A stretch of 5,319 nt of DNA from Psychrilyobacter sp. GTDB taxonomy: Bacteria; Fusobacteriota; Fusobacteriia; Fusobacteriales; Fusobacteriaceae. The DNA lies in contig JAGLEA010000251.1 of the NCBI GenBank assembly GCA_023145315.1, positions 1 through 5,319 on the forward strand, in the 5' to 3' direction. The notes below the pieces were generated by a model. That model was not told the origin of the DNA, searched no databases, and saw nothing but the letters and a program-made list of their open reading frames with translations. Positions 1-5,050 of this stretch are shown here, piece by piece (position 1 is the stretch's first letter; every line of letters starts with the position of its first letter). The translations under genes and the position numbers were made by a program.

Positions 1-45
1 CTTGTGTTTAAAACGAAATTTTTGTTTGTTTTTCTGAAAAAAAGA

Positions 46-74
46 TTGATTTTTAAACTAAATTATAGTATAAA
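46..74 (+). promoter_or_regulatory. Probable sigma70-type promoter of ald
   Basis: A -35 element TTGATT (46-51) and a -10 element TATAAA (69-74) are separated by exactly 17 bases. They differ from consensus by two bases and one base. The start of transcription would be near 81, giving a leader of about 33 nt. The ribosome binding site AGGGGG (101-106) lies 7 bases before the ATG. I see no operator-like palindrome in bases 1-113. The assignment is by pattern only. Confidence 0.6.
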
Positions 75-113
75 TGATTATAGAGAATTTATTATATAAA
101 AGGGGGATAAAAA

Positions 114-1232
114 ATGAGAATTGGAATACCTGGAGAGATCAAACCACAAGAGGACAGAATAGCACTAGTACCTGGTGGAGCAGTAGAATTTATCAAAAGA
201 GGACATACAGTAGTTATGACTTCTGGAGCAGGACATGGAATAGGCTTAACAGATGAAGACTACAAAGCAGTAGGAGTAGAAATCGTAGAAACTTTAGAAG
301 AAGTATATGCAACAGCTGAAATGATTATAGGAGTAAAGGAACCTCAACCAAGAGAGTTAGCTTTAATCACACCTGGACAAATTCACTATAGATACTTACA
401 TTTAGCACCAGATCATGCACAAACAGTAGGATTAATGAAAGCTGGAGCAACAGGAATTGCATTTGAAACTGTAGAATTAAATAGAACATTACCACTATTA
501 GCGCCAATGTCAGAAGTAGCAGGAAGAGAATCAGTAATATTTGGAGCTAATTTATTACAAGCTCACCTAGGTGGAAAAGGAATCTTATTAGGTGGAGTAA
601 CAGGTACTGCTAGAGCAAAAGTAGTAATCGTAGGAGCAGGAATTGCAGGTCAAGGAGCTCTAAAAATGGCAACAGGATTAGAAGCTGATGTAACTATCTT
701 AGATGTAGATGTAGCAAAATTAAAGTATCTTGACGATATCTATGGTTCAAAGATCAAAACTATCTATTCAAATGCTGGAAACTTAGCAGAACATATTGAA
801 ACTGCTGATTTAGTAATCTCAACAGTATTAATTCCAGGAGCAAAAGCACCACATCTAATTACGTTAGATATGATTAATTCAATGGAAAAAGGATCTGTTA
901 TAGTAGATATTTCTATAGATCAAGGTGGAACAACTCCTATATCTAGACCAACATATCATGAAGATCCAACTTTCTTAAGTGATAATGGTGTAGTAATGTA
1001 TTGTTGTGCAAATATGCCAGGAGCTATGCCTAGAACATCTTCTTATGCATTAGCTAACGTAACTCTTAAATATGGTTTAGCAATTGCTGATTTAGGGTTA
1101 AAAGGAGCTACAGAGAGATTCCCAGAATTAAGACCAGGTGTCAATGTTTTAAATGGAAAATTAGTATCAAAACCAGTAGCAGCTGCATTAACTGATTTAG
1201 AGCTACATGATTTAGACGAATTATTAGGATAA
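114..1232 (+). CDS. ald: Alanine dehydrogenase
   Basis: NAD-dependent L-alanine dehydrogenase catalyses reversible oxidative deamination of L-alanine to pyruvate, ammonia and NADH in the cytoplasm. At 372 residues it has the usual family length and is complete. The N-terminal AlaDH/PNT catalytic domain covers about residues 4-137 and the Rossmann NAD domain about 140-300. Visible residues match the known active site: R15 (EDRIALVP), K75 (VKEPQP), H96 (HLAPD) and D269 (SIDQGG). The dinucleotide loop is GAGIAG at 174-179, followed by an acidic ILDVD strand end near 197. The ANMPGAMPRTSS block at 299-310 is typical of Ald rather than of transhydrogenase subunit PntA. The start is supported by AGGGGG at 7-base spacing, and the protein begins MRIGIPGEIK as family members do. 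It is monocistronic, with its own promoter upstream and a strong terminator downstream, converging on kdsB. In amino-acid fermenters it can supply pyruvate from alanine or balance NADH; the direction in this organism is not shown by the sequence. Confidence 0.97.
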   Translation: MRIGIPGEIKPQEDRIALVPGGAVEFIKRGHTVVMTSGAGHGIGLTDEDYKAVGVEIVETLEEVYATAEMIIGVKEPQPRELALITPGQIHYRYLHLAPDHAQTVGLMKAGATGIAFETVELNRTLPLLAPMSEVAGRESVIFGANLLQAHLGGKGILLGGVTGTARAKVVIVGAGIAGQGALKMATGLEADVTILDVDVAKLKYLDDIYGSKIKTIYSNAGNLAEHIETADLVISTVLIPGAKAPHLITLDMINSMEKGSVIVDISIDQGGTTPISRPTYHEDPTFLSDNGVVMYCCANMPGAMPRTSSYALANVTLKYGLAIADLGLKGATERFPELRPGVNVLNGKLVSKPVAAALTDLELHDLDELLG

Positions 1233-1255
1233 TAAAATATAAAAATTTTTAAGTA

Positions 1256-1286
1256 AAAAGGTTCAGTGATTTTCACTGAACCTTTT
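1256..1286. terminator. Bidirectional intrinsic terminator between ald and kdsB
   Basis: A perfect 14-bp stem, with arms 1256-1269 and 1273-1286, closes on a 3-base TTT loop. The core is GGTTCAGTGA paired with TCACTGAACC. The stem is flanked by A and T runs, so RNA from either strand ends in a U-rich tail: TTTT on the plus strand, and TTTT within a TTTTTACTT stretch on the minus strand. It lies 23 bases after the ald stop and 3 bases beyond the kdsB stop. It therefore probably terminates both convergent genes. Confidence 0.92.
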
Positions 1287-1289
1287 AGT

Positions 1290-2027
1290 TTATAAGATTA
1301 TATTTTTTTCTTTTATAATTTTTCTAACTTTTTTCAAATCTTCTAGAGTATCAACTCCTACTATCTTATATGGAGTTTCTAAAACTTTAATTTTATATCC
1401 ATTCTCTAAAACTCGTAGTTGCTCTAGAGATTCTGAAACCTCTAGCGATGTAGGAGACATTTGAGAATATTTGATAACAAAATCTCTTCTGTATCCATAT
1501 ATTCCTACGTGTTTATAGTAGTTATCTATGTCTAGGTCTCGAGGGTAAGGAATAGGTGATCTAGAAAAATAAATAGCATAGTTATCTTTATCTGTAATAA
1601 CTTTTACATTGTTTGGGTTTTCTACTTCTTCCATAGAACCGATCCTATGCTTTAGAGTTGCCATGCTTAGGTCTTTTTCTAATTTAAATGATTCGATAAG
1701 TGAGTCTATCATATCTTTTTCAATGAGTGGTTCATCTCCTTGAATATTTATAATAACATCGTAATCAGTATAAATATCTGCTACTTCTGCTATTCTAGAT
1801 GTACCGTTACTATGTTCTTTAGAGGTCATTACGACTTTCCCACCAAAGGAAAGAACTTCATTATATACCAACTGATCATCAGTCGCCACAACTACACAGT
1901 CTAAGTTTGAGTTACTTGCTCTTTTATATACCCACTCTATCATAGAATGACCATTAATATCTGCTAAAGGCTTTCCTTCTAAACGTGTAGAAGCATACCT
2001 AGCAGGGATAACACCTAAAAATTTCAT
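1290..2027 (-). CDS. kdsB: 3-deoxy-manno-octulosonate cytidylyltransferase (CMP-Kdo synthetase)
   Basis: This cytoplasmic enzyme activates Kdo with CTP to give CMP-Kdo and pyrophosphate, the donor for the LPS inner core. The 245-residue length is normal for the family. Motifs in order are the nucleotide-binding N-terminus IPARYASTRLEGKPL (7-21), VVATDD (46-51), HSNGTSRIAE (72-81), INIQGDEP (93-100, metal and substrate loop), AIYFSRSPIPYPR (151-163), KHVGIYGYR (172-180), SLEQLRVLENG (200-210) and VGVDTLEDL (223-231). An in-frame ATG exists 14 codons upstream, at 2069. I chose the ATG at 2025-2027 because GGAGG sits 5 bases before it and the family begins right at MKFLGVIPAR. The upstream extension also has no family resemblance and overlaps the likely -10 element. 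In the third motif the usual acidic residue (GTD/ER) is a serine. The gene is transcribed alone, divergently from the winged-helix gene. Its presence implies an LPS- or Kdo-containing outer membrane. Confidence 0.96.
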   Translation of the reverse strand: MKFLGVIPARYASTRLEGKPLADINGHSMIEWVYKRASNSNLDCVVVATDDQLVYNEVLSFGGKVVMTSKEHSNGTSRIAEVADIYTDYDVIINIQGDEPLIEKDMIDSLIESFKLEKDLSMATLKHRIGSMEEVENPNNVKVITDKDNYAIYFSRSPIPYPRDLDIDNYYKHVGIYGYRRDFVIKYSQMSPTSLEVSESLEQLRVLENGYKIKVLETPYKIVGVDTLEDLKKVRKIIKEKNIIL

Positions 2028-2032
2028 AATTA

Positions 2033-2037
2033 CCTCC
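2033..2037 (-). promoter_or_regulatory. Ribosome binding site fixing the kdsB start
   Basis: On the minus strand a perfect GGAGG lies 5 bases upstream of the ATG at 2025-2027. The alternative ATG at 2067-2069 is preceded only by A/T-rich sequence without a Shine-Dalgarno match. This site therefore decides in favour of the 245-residue protein over a 259-residue one. Confidence 0.85.
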
Positions 2038-2060
2038 ATCTTCATTTTATTATTTAGATA

Positions 2061-2089
2061 AGTATACAATAAATAAATAAGAATATACA
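2061..2089 (-). promoter_or_regulatory. Possible kdsB promoter (weak -35)
   Basis: Reading the minus strand, TATACT (2066-2061) is a good -10 element. At 17-base spacing the -35 position holds only TGTATA (2089-2084), which matches TTGACA at three of six positions. Transcription would start near 2054 and give a leader of about 27 nt. This is the best candidate in the 136-base divergent gap but remains tentative. Confidence 0.3.
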
Positions 2090-2105
2090 GAAAAAAATAA
2101 AACAG

Positions 2106-2134
2106 TTGTAATCAAATAGAAAAAGCTATATAAT
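2106..2134 (+). promoter_or_regulatory. Promoter of the winged-helix gene
   Basis: TTGTAA (2106-2111) and a perfect TATAAT (2129-2134) are separated by 17 bases. The predicted start of transcription is near 2141, giving a short leader that contains AGGAGG (2151-2156) 7 bases before the ATG at 2164. It lies in the divergent gap shared with kdsB, so a protein bound here could affect both genes. Confidence 0.7.
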
Positions 2135-2163
2135 TTAAAGATAAAGTTTTAGGAGGATTATAA

Positions 2164-2808
2164 ATGAGACAAAACAAATCAGAATCTATAGCATTTTTTA
2201 GTATTTTAAGAGAATTAATAGCACCACAAATTAAAAATGAAGAATTAAATTATAATATTTCTATTAGTGATCTAGCTAATAAGATGGATATGGATAAAAA
2301 AATAATATCAAAATTTTTAAACAAACTAAATACAGATGGGTTAGTTAAAATTGAAAATATAGGTTGTAAAATACAAGATGATATAAGCATTGTATTTAAT
2401 AATACACACGATAAATTGCTAGAAATCGTGTCAGTAGAGGGGATAGATAAAAAAATTAGTGATCTAAGTGACTTCATCATTAGAAAATTATCTTACTTTA
2501 CTCTTAATAAAAATTTATTTGGTATTGAAAAATATGCGAAAGAGATAAAAGAGAGAATAGATAGAGATGGGGAAGCAGGAGATATACACGATCTTATAGC
2601 AGAAGGTATAAAATCAATTCTTGGTGATAAAGAGAAAAAAAGGAGATTAAATCGTATAATTTTTGAGATTGCAAAAGATGCTGATGAAGCAGATCTAAAA
2701 GAATTAGAAGAAATTTTATACTACGAATTTAACCTGCCAGAAGTTGAAAACCCTTTTTATGTAACACTGTTTTTAACAGGTGTTTCATATAAATTACAAC
2801 AACTATAA
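2164..2808 (+). CDS. Predicted winged-helix DNA-binding protein of unknown function
   Basis: I do not recognise this 214-residue protein as a named family. Its N-terminal part looks like a winged helix-turn-helix: an opening helix (about 6-20), then ISDLANKMDMDKKIISKFLN (33-52), which fits helix-turn-recognition helix, then LNTDGLVKIENIGCKI (55-70) as the wing. This layout resembles MarR- and GntR-like domains, where the DGLVKIE segment is typical. The rest (about 80-214) is charged and mainly helical, with a Lys/Glu-rich stretch at 120-185. It ends in a more hydrophobic segment, NPFYVTLFLTGVSYKLQQL (196-214), that could be an oligomerisation or ligand region. No signal peptide or convincing membrane span is seen, so it is probably cytoplasmic. 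It has its own promoter, a strong AGGAGG site and its own terminator, hence a single-gene unit divergent from kdsB. Transcriptional regulation, possibly of itself or kdsB, is inference from the fold and position. Confidence 0.8.
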   Translation: MRQNKSESIAFFSILRELIAPQIKNEELNYNISISDLANKMDMDKKIISKFLNKLNTDGLVKIENIGCKIQDDISIVFNNTHDKLLEIVSVEGIDKKISDLSDFIIRKLSYFTLNKNLFGIEKYAKEIKERIDRDGEAGDIHDLIAEGIKSILGDKEKKRRLNRIIFEIAKDADEADLKELEEILYYEFNLPEVENPFYVTLFLTGVSYKLQQL

Positions 2809-2814
2809 TCTACT

Positions 2815-2838
2815 AAAAGAGGATTTACTCCTCTTTTT
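2815..2838 (+). terminator. Intrinsic terminator after the winged-helix gene
   Basis: A 9-bp stem pairs AAAAGAGGA (2815-2823) with TCCTCTTTT (2829-2837) around the loop TTTAC, and a five-T run (2834-2838) forms the tail. It starts 6 bases after the stop codon. It separates this gene from the hydrolase-mlaA operon downstream. Confidence 0.88.
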
Positions 2839-2893
2839 ATATTTAAAAAGGAAAATAAACTTTTAAAAGGTATAAAGAATTATAGATTAATAA

Positions 2894-2906
2894 TGTTAAA
2901 TTAACA
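2894..2906. repeat. 13-bp inverted repeat upstream of the hydrolase-mlaA operon
   Basis: TGTTAA and TTAACA are perfect inverted half-sites separated by a single A, 17 bases before the ATG of the hydrolase gene. A symmetric site here could be an operator. I could not find a clear -35/-10 pair in 2839-2923, only isolated AT-rich -10-like hexamers, so its position relative to the start of transcription is unknown. In such AT-rich DNA a chance palindrome is also possible. Confidence 0.4.
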
Positions 2907-2923
2907 GAGGATAAGGTGAGGAA

Positions 2924-4189
2924 ATGAAGTTTTTAGTAATATATATATATATGATAATAAATGTGATGACTTTTGCTAATAGTTATAATTATCCGTATAC
3001 AAATCCATATTTAGCAACAGTATTATCAACTCCATTGAAAGATATGCCGGAATTCAAACCTGTAAGCTATAAGGAGATAAAATTACCTTCTGATAATTCA
3101 AATACTCCTAAAAATTTATGGTACTTAGATGAATTTAAATTTGGATTGATGGCTCAGGAAGAGAGATCGCCATTGGTTTTTTTGTTTGCAGGAACTGGTG
3201 CAAAATATAATTCTAAAAAAATGGAAACAATGGGAAGTATTTTATATGAAAAAGGGTTTAGTGTTGTAATGTTACCTACGAGTTTTGACTATAACTACTT
3301 AGTTTCTATGTCGAAAACTCATGCTCCAGGAATATTAGGAGAAGATGGTGAAGAGATATATGAATTAATGAAAAAAGTTATGAAAAAAATAGAGAAAAAA
3401 GTAAACTATAGTGATCTATATGTAACAGGTTATAGTTTAGGAGGTAGTATATCACTAATATTAGGAGAGATTGATAGTAGGAAAAAATATTTTAATTTTA
3501 AGAGGATTGTATCTATCAATCCCACTGTTAATCTATATGACTCTGCCACTATGTTAGATAAGCTACTAGATGATAATATACATAGTGAAAGAGAACTAGA
3601 CGAGCTTTTAAGAAAGATAATAATGGGAGTTATTGAATATGGGGATAAAACAGGGGGGGTATCCTTTGACGAAAATTCTATCTATCCTCTATTTAAAAGT
3701 TTAGATATGGATGAAAAGGATTTAAAAATATTAATAGGATTATCATTTAGATTTATTGCTATAGATATTAATTATATCACTGACCTTATGACTAGAAGTG
3801 GAGTTTATAGTGATCCAACTAAAAAAGCTAAAAAATACGAAAGTATGAGTCAATACTATAGTAGTATAAACTTTAGTAGTTTTGAAAAATATATAGAGAA
3901 AATAGGTTACCCTGTATACGAAAAAACGCATCCTGGGATAACACTAGAAGAAGTTATAAAACAAAGTGATTTAAAATCTATAGATAGCTATCTTAAAACT
4001 GCTACTAATATAGCAGTAATTACAAACGAGGATGAGTTAATCTTAACTAAAGACAATTTAGATTATTTAAAACAAACACTAGGTAATAAATTGAAAGTAT
4101 ATCCTTATGGTGGTCACTGTGGAAATATGTTCTATAAAGACAATATAGACTTTATGATTGAGTACTTTATAAGAGGTGATATAAAATGA
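2924..4189 (+). CDS. Exported alpha/beta hydrolase (lipase/esterase-like), operon partner of mlaA
   Basis: This 421-residue protein has a short signal peptide: Lys2, a hydrophobic stretch to about residue 17, and a likely cleavage after TFA at 16-18. There is no lipobox, so it is probably soluble in the periplasm. The alpha/beta hydrolase core is visible: LVFLFAGTGAKY (84-95) as strand plus oxyanion-hole region, GYSLGG (169-174) as nucleophile elbow with Ser171, ITNEDELIL (366-374) in the usual acid position (Asp370 or a neighbour), and YGGHCGN (395-401) with catalytic His398. About 160 residues lie between the elbow strand and the acid (about 200-360), more than in a minimal fold. They look helical and probably form a cap or lid. 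The substrate is not readable from sequence. The stop overlaps the mlaA start (ATGA), so translational coupling is likely, and a lipid-related role is inferred from that. The start is preceded by AAGGTGAGG. The gene carries an AT dinucleotide run and a seven-G run, both prone to slippage. Similar proteins may be labelled simply as hypothetical or as alpha/beta hydrolases. Confidence 0.85.
   Translation: MKFLVIYIYMIINVMTFANSYNYPYTNPYLATVLSTPLKDMPEFKPVSYKEIKLPSDNSNTPKNLWYLDEFKFGLMAQEERSPLVFLFAGTGAKYNSKKMETMGSILYEKGFSVVMLPTSFDYNYLVSMSKTHAPGILGEDGEEIYELMKKVMKKIEKKVNYSDLYVTGYSLGGSISLILGEIDSRKKYFNFKRIVSINPTVNLYDSATMLDKLLDDNIHSERELDELLRKIIMGVIEYGDKTGGVSFDENSIYPLFKSLDMDEKDLKILIGLSFRFIAIDINYITDLMTRSGVYSDPTKKAKKYESMSQYYSSINFSSFEKYIEKIGYPVYEKTHPGITLEEVIKQSDLKSIDSYLKTATNIAVITNEDELILTKDNLDYLKQTLGNKLKVYPYGGHCGNMFYKDNIDFMIEYFIRGDIK
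2939..2952 (+). repeat. AT dinucleotide microsatellite, seven units, in signal-peptide codons
   Basis: Seven consecutive AT units encode residues 6-9 (Ile-Tyr-Ile-Tyr) and the first two bases of the Met10 codon of the hydrolase. Losing one unit leads to a TAA after 17 codons, and gaining one leads to a TGA after 10 codons. The tract could therefore switch the gene off by slipped-strand mispairing. Variation itself is not shown by one sequence. Confidence 0.9.
3653..3659 (+). repeat. Run of seven G inside the hydrolase gene
   Basis: The run encodes Gly244, Gly245 and the first base of Val246. It is striking in such AT-rich DNA, where glycine is mostly written GGA or GGT. Loss of one G gives a TAG 18 codons after the ACA codon that precedes the run. 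Gain of one G gives a TGA seven codons on, counted the same way. Either change removes the acid and histidine of the catalytic triad. Confidence 0.9.
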
Positions 4190-4941
4190 AAAAAATAATA
4201 ATAGTATTTATAATTTTCACTTTTATAGGTTGTAGTAATAGTCAGATAAGTGATGAAAAATTACATGATTCATACGACTATTCTCTGACAACAGGAACTT
4301 CTAATATAATGAAAGCATATGATCCATTTGAGTCTATGAATAGGAGAGTTTATTATTTTAATTATGAGTTTGATAAATGGGTAGGCTTACCAGTATCTGA
4401 TTCATATAAGTTTTTCTTTCCAGGAGTAGCACGAACAGGTGTTAAAAACTTTTTTAGTAACTTATACGAACCATTTAGTGCACTAAATGGTGTCTTAATA
4501 TTAGACTATGATGTTTTTTTTACAAGTGTTGGAAGGTTTTTAATAAATACTACTGTAGGAGTTTTGGGTTTATTTGATGTAGCGACTAAAGTTCAAATAG
4601 TAGAAAAAAAGCGAACACTCAACGAGACTTTGGCAATCTATGGTGTAGGAAGAGGTGCATACCTTGTTCTTCCATTTTTAGGGCCTAGTGATATGAGGCG
4701 TGCAGGATCTGCTGTAGGAACTTTTGTAATCAGGATGCCACTAGATCCAATAAGTGTATTTACAGGGGAATTATGGCAAGATATAGCTATTTTAGGAGTT
4801 GAAACTATAGATCAACGAAGTCGTGTTCCCTTTAGGTACTATGGTACAGGGACACCATTTGAATATGAATATGTAAGATTACTATACTTTCGTACTTCTG
4901 AGTTGAAAATTGAAGATGTAGATAGAAAGAGGCCATTATAG
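4186..4941 (+). CDS. mlaA: MlaA (VacJ) family outer-membrane phospholipid-asymmetry lipoprotein
   Basis: MlaA sits as a ring in the outer membrane and removes phospholipid from its outer leaflet, passing it towards the inner membrane. At 251 residues it has the family's usual length. A lipoprotein signal ends in FIGC (13-16), so Cys16 would be lipidated; Phe at -3 of the lipobox is slightly unusual. Family motifs follow in order: YDPFESMNRRVYYFN (45-59), VKNFFSNLYEP (86-96), VGRFLINTTVGVLGLFDVA (115-133), TLAIYGVGRGAYLVLPFLGPS (148-168), PLDP (185-188) and a C-terminal YEYVRLLYFR (227-236). Differences from the pattern I recall are LNET where DFGxT is usual (145-148) and GAY for GPY (157-159). 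The ATG overlaps the hydrolase stop by four bases, and GAGGTG lies 7 bases upstream, so the pair is probably translated together. No mlaB-F genes are visible, and whether they exist elsewhere cannot be told. The family assignment is firm; the exact mechanism in this lineage is inferred. Confidence 0.95.
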   Translation: MKKIIIVFIIFTFIGCSNSQISDEKLHDSYDYSLTTGTSNIMKAYDPFESMNRRVYYFNYEFDKWVGLPVSDSYKFFFPGVARTGVKNFFSNLYEPFSALNGVLILDYDVFFTSVGRFLINTTVGVLGLFDVATKVQIVEKKRTLNETLAIYGVGRGAYLVLPFLGPSDMRRAGSAVGTFVIRMPLDPISVFTGELWQDIAILGVETIDQRSRVPFRYYGTGTPFEYEYVRLLYFRTSELKIEDVDRKRPL

Positions 4942-4948
4942 AAGTTTC

Positions 4949-4977
4949 TTGACATCTCTACTTTAGAGGAGTATAAT
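4949..4977 (+). promoter_or_regulatory. Perfect consensus sigma70-type promoter of uraA
   Basis: TTGACA (4949-4954) and TATAAT (4972-4977) are separated by exactly 17 bases, a full consensus match. The -35 element begins only 8 bases after the mlaA stop codon. Transcription should start near 4984, in an AAAAA run, giving a leader of about 67 nt before the uraA ATG. So strong a promoter in front of a regulated transporter suggests control by repression or attenuation, and candidate elements for both are present. Confidence 0.88.
4956..4968. repeat. Inverted repeat inside the uraA promoter spacer (possible operator)
   Basis: CTCTA and TAGAG form perfect 5-bp inverted half-sites around CTT, entirely between the -35 and -10 elements. 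A repressor bound here would block RNA polymerase directly. No T run follows, so it is not a terminator. The half-sites are short and may arise by chance. Confidence 0.45.
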
Positions 4978-4992
4978 GATAAAAATTTAATA

Positions 4993-5010
4993 AAAAGATA
5001 AGAAAAGATA
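4993..5010 (+). repeat. Tandem AAAAGATA direct repeat in the uraA leader
   Basis: The 8-mer AAAAGATA occurs at 4993-5000 and again at 5003-5010, a 10-base period. Either copy is complementary to TATCTTTT at 5018-5025. The leader RNA can therefore form a tight hairpin with the second copy or a looser one with the first. Confidence 0.85.
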
Positions 5011-5029
5011 TTAATACTATCTTTTTTTT
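5003..5029 (+). terminator. Intrinsic terminator between the uraA promoter and its start codon
   Basis: AAAAGATA (5003-5010) pairs perfectly with TATCTTTT (5018-5025) around the 7-base loop TTAATAC, and eight Ts follow the C (5022-5029). The stem is AT-rich, with only one G-C pair, so it is probably a modest terminator. It is the only terminator-like structure after mlaA, so it may end the hydrolase-mlaA transcript. It also lies downstream of the uraA promoter, so it must be crossed by uraA transcripts and could act as an attenuator. Confidence 0.65.
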
Positions 5030-5050
5030 ATTTACTACTCGGAGGTAAGA

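Noticed and set aside
6..58. Inverted pair GTTTAAAA (6-13) and TTTTAAAC (51-58) upstream of ald
   Set aside because: The arms are AT-only apart from one base each and are 37 bases apart. Such matches are expected by chance in this composition.
74..256. 60-codon frame overlapping the ald start
   Set aside because: It begins inside the ald -10 element and would start on a frame with no Shine-Dalgarno match. Its product is low-complexity and overlaps the conserved ald N-terminus out of frame.
1043..1276. 77-codon open frame on the minus strand within the end of ald
   Set aside because: It is antisense to the conserved ald C-terminus, has no ribosome binding site, and spans the terminator. It is a shadow of the real gene.
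2028..2069. 14-codon N-terminal extension of kdsB
   Set aside because: It has no ribosome binding site, while the downstream ATG has GGAGG at ideal spacing and begins the family's conserved N-terminus. The likely -10 element lies within the extension.
2250..2480. 76-codon minus-strand frame within the winged-helix gene
   Set aside because: It has no start signals and is antisense to a gene with its own promoter, ribosome binding site and terminator.
3743..3931. 62-codon minus-strand frame within the hydrolase gene
   Set aside because: The hydrophobic look comes from antisense AT-rich codons. No start signal is present.
4514..4521. Run of eight T in mlaA as a phase-variation tract
   Set aside because: Runs of seven to eight A or T are frequent across this AT-rich window, including intergenic DNA. 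Unlike the G run, it does not stand out from the background.
4949..5050. PyrR-type or known pyrimidine riboswitch in the uraA leader
   Set aside because: No PyrR-like loop sequence with GAGG/UCC features lies within the transcribed leader before the terminator. The leader is too short and A/U-rich for a structured aptamer I could recognise.
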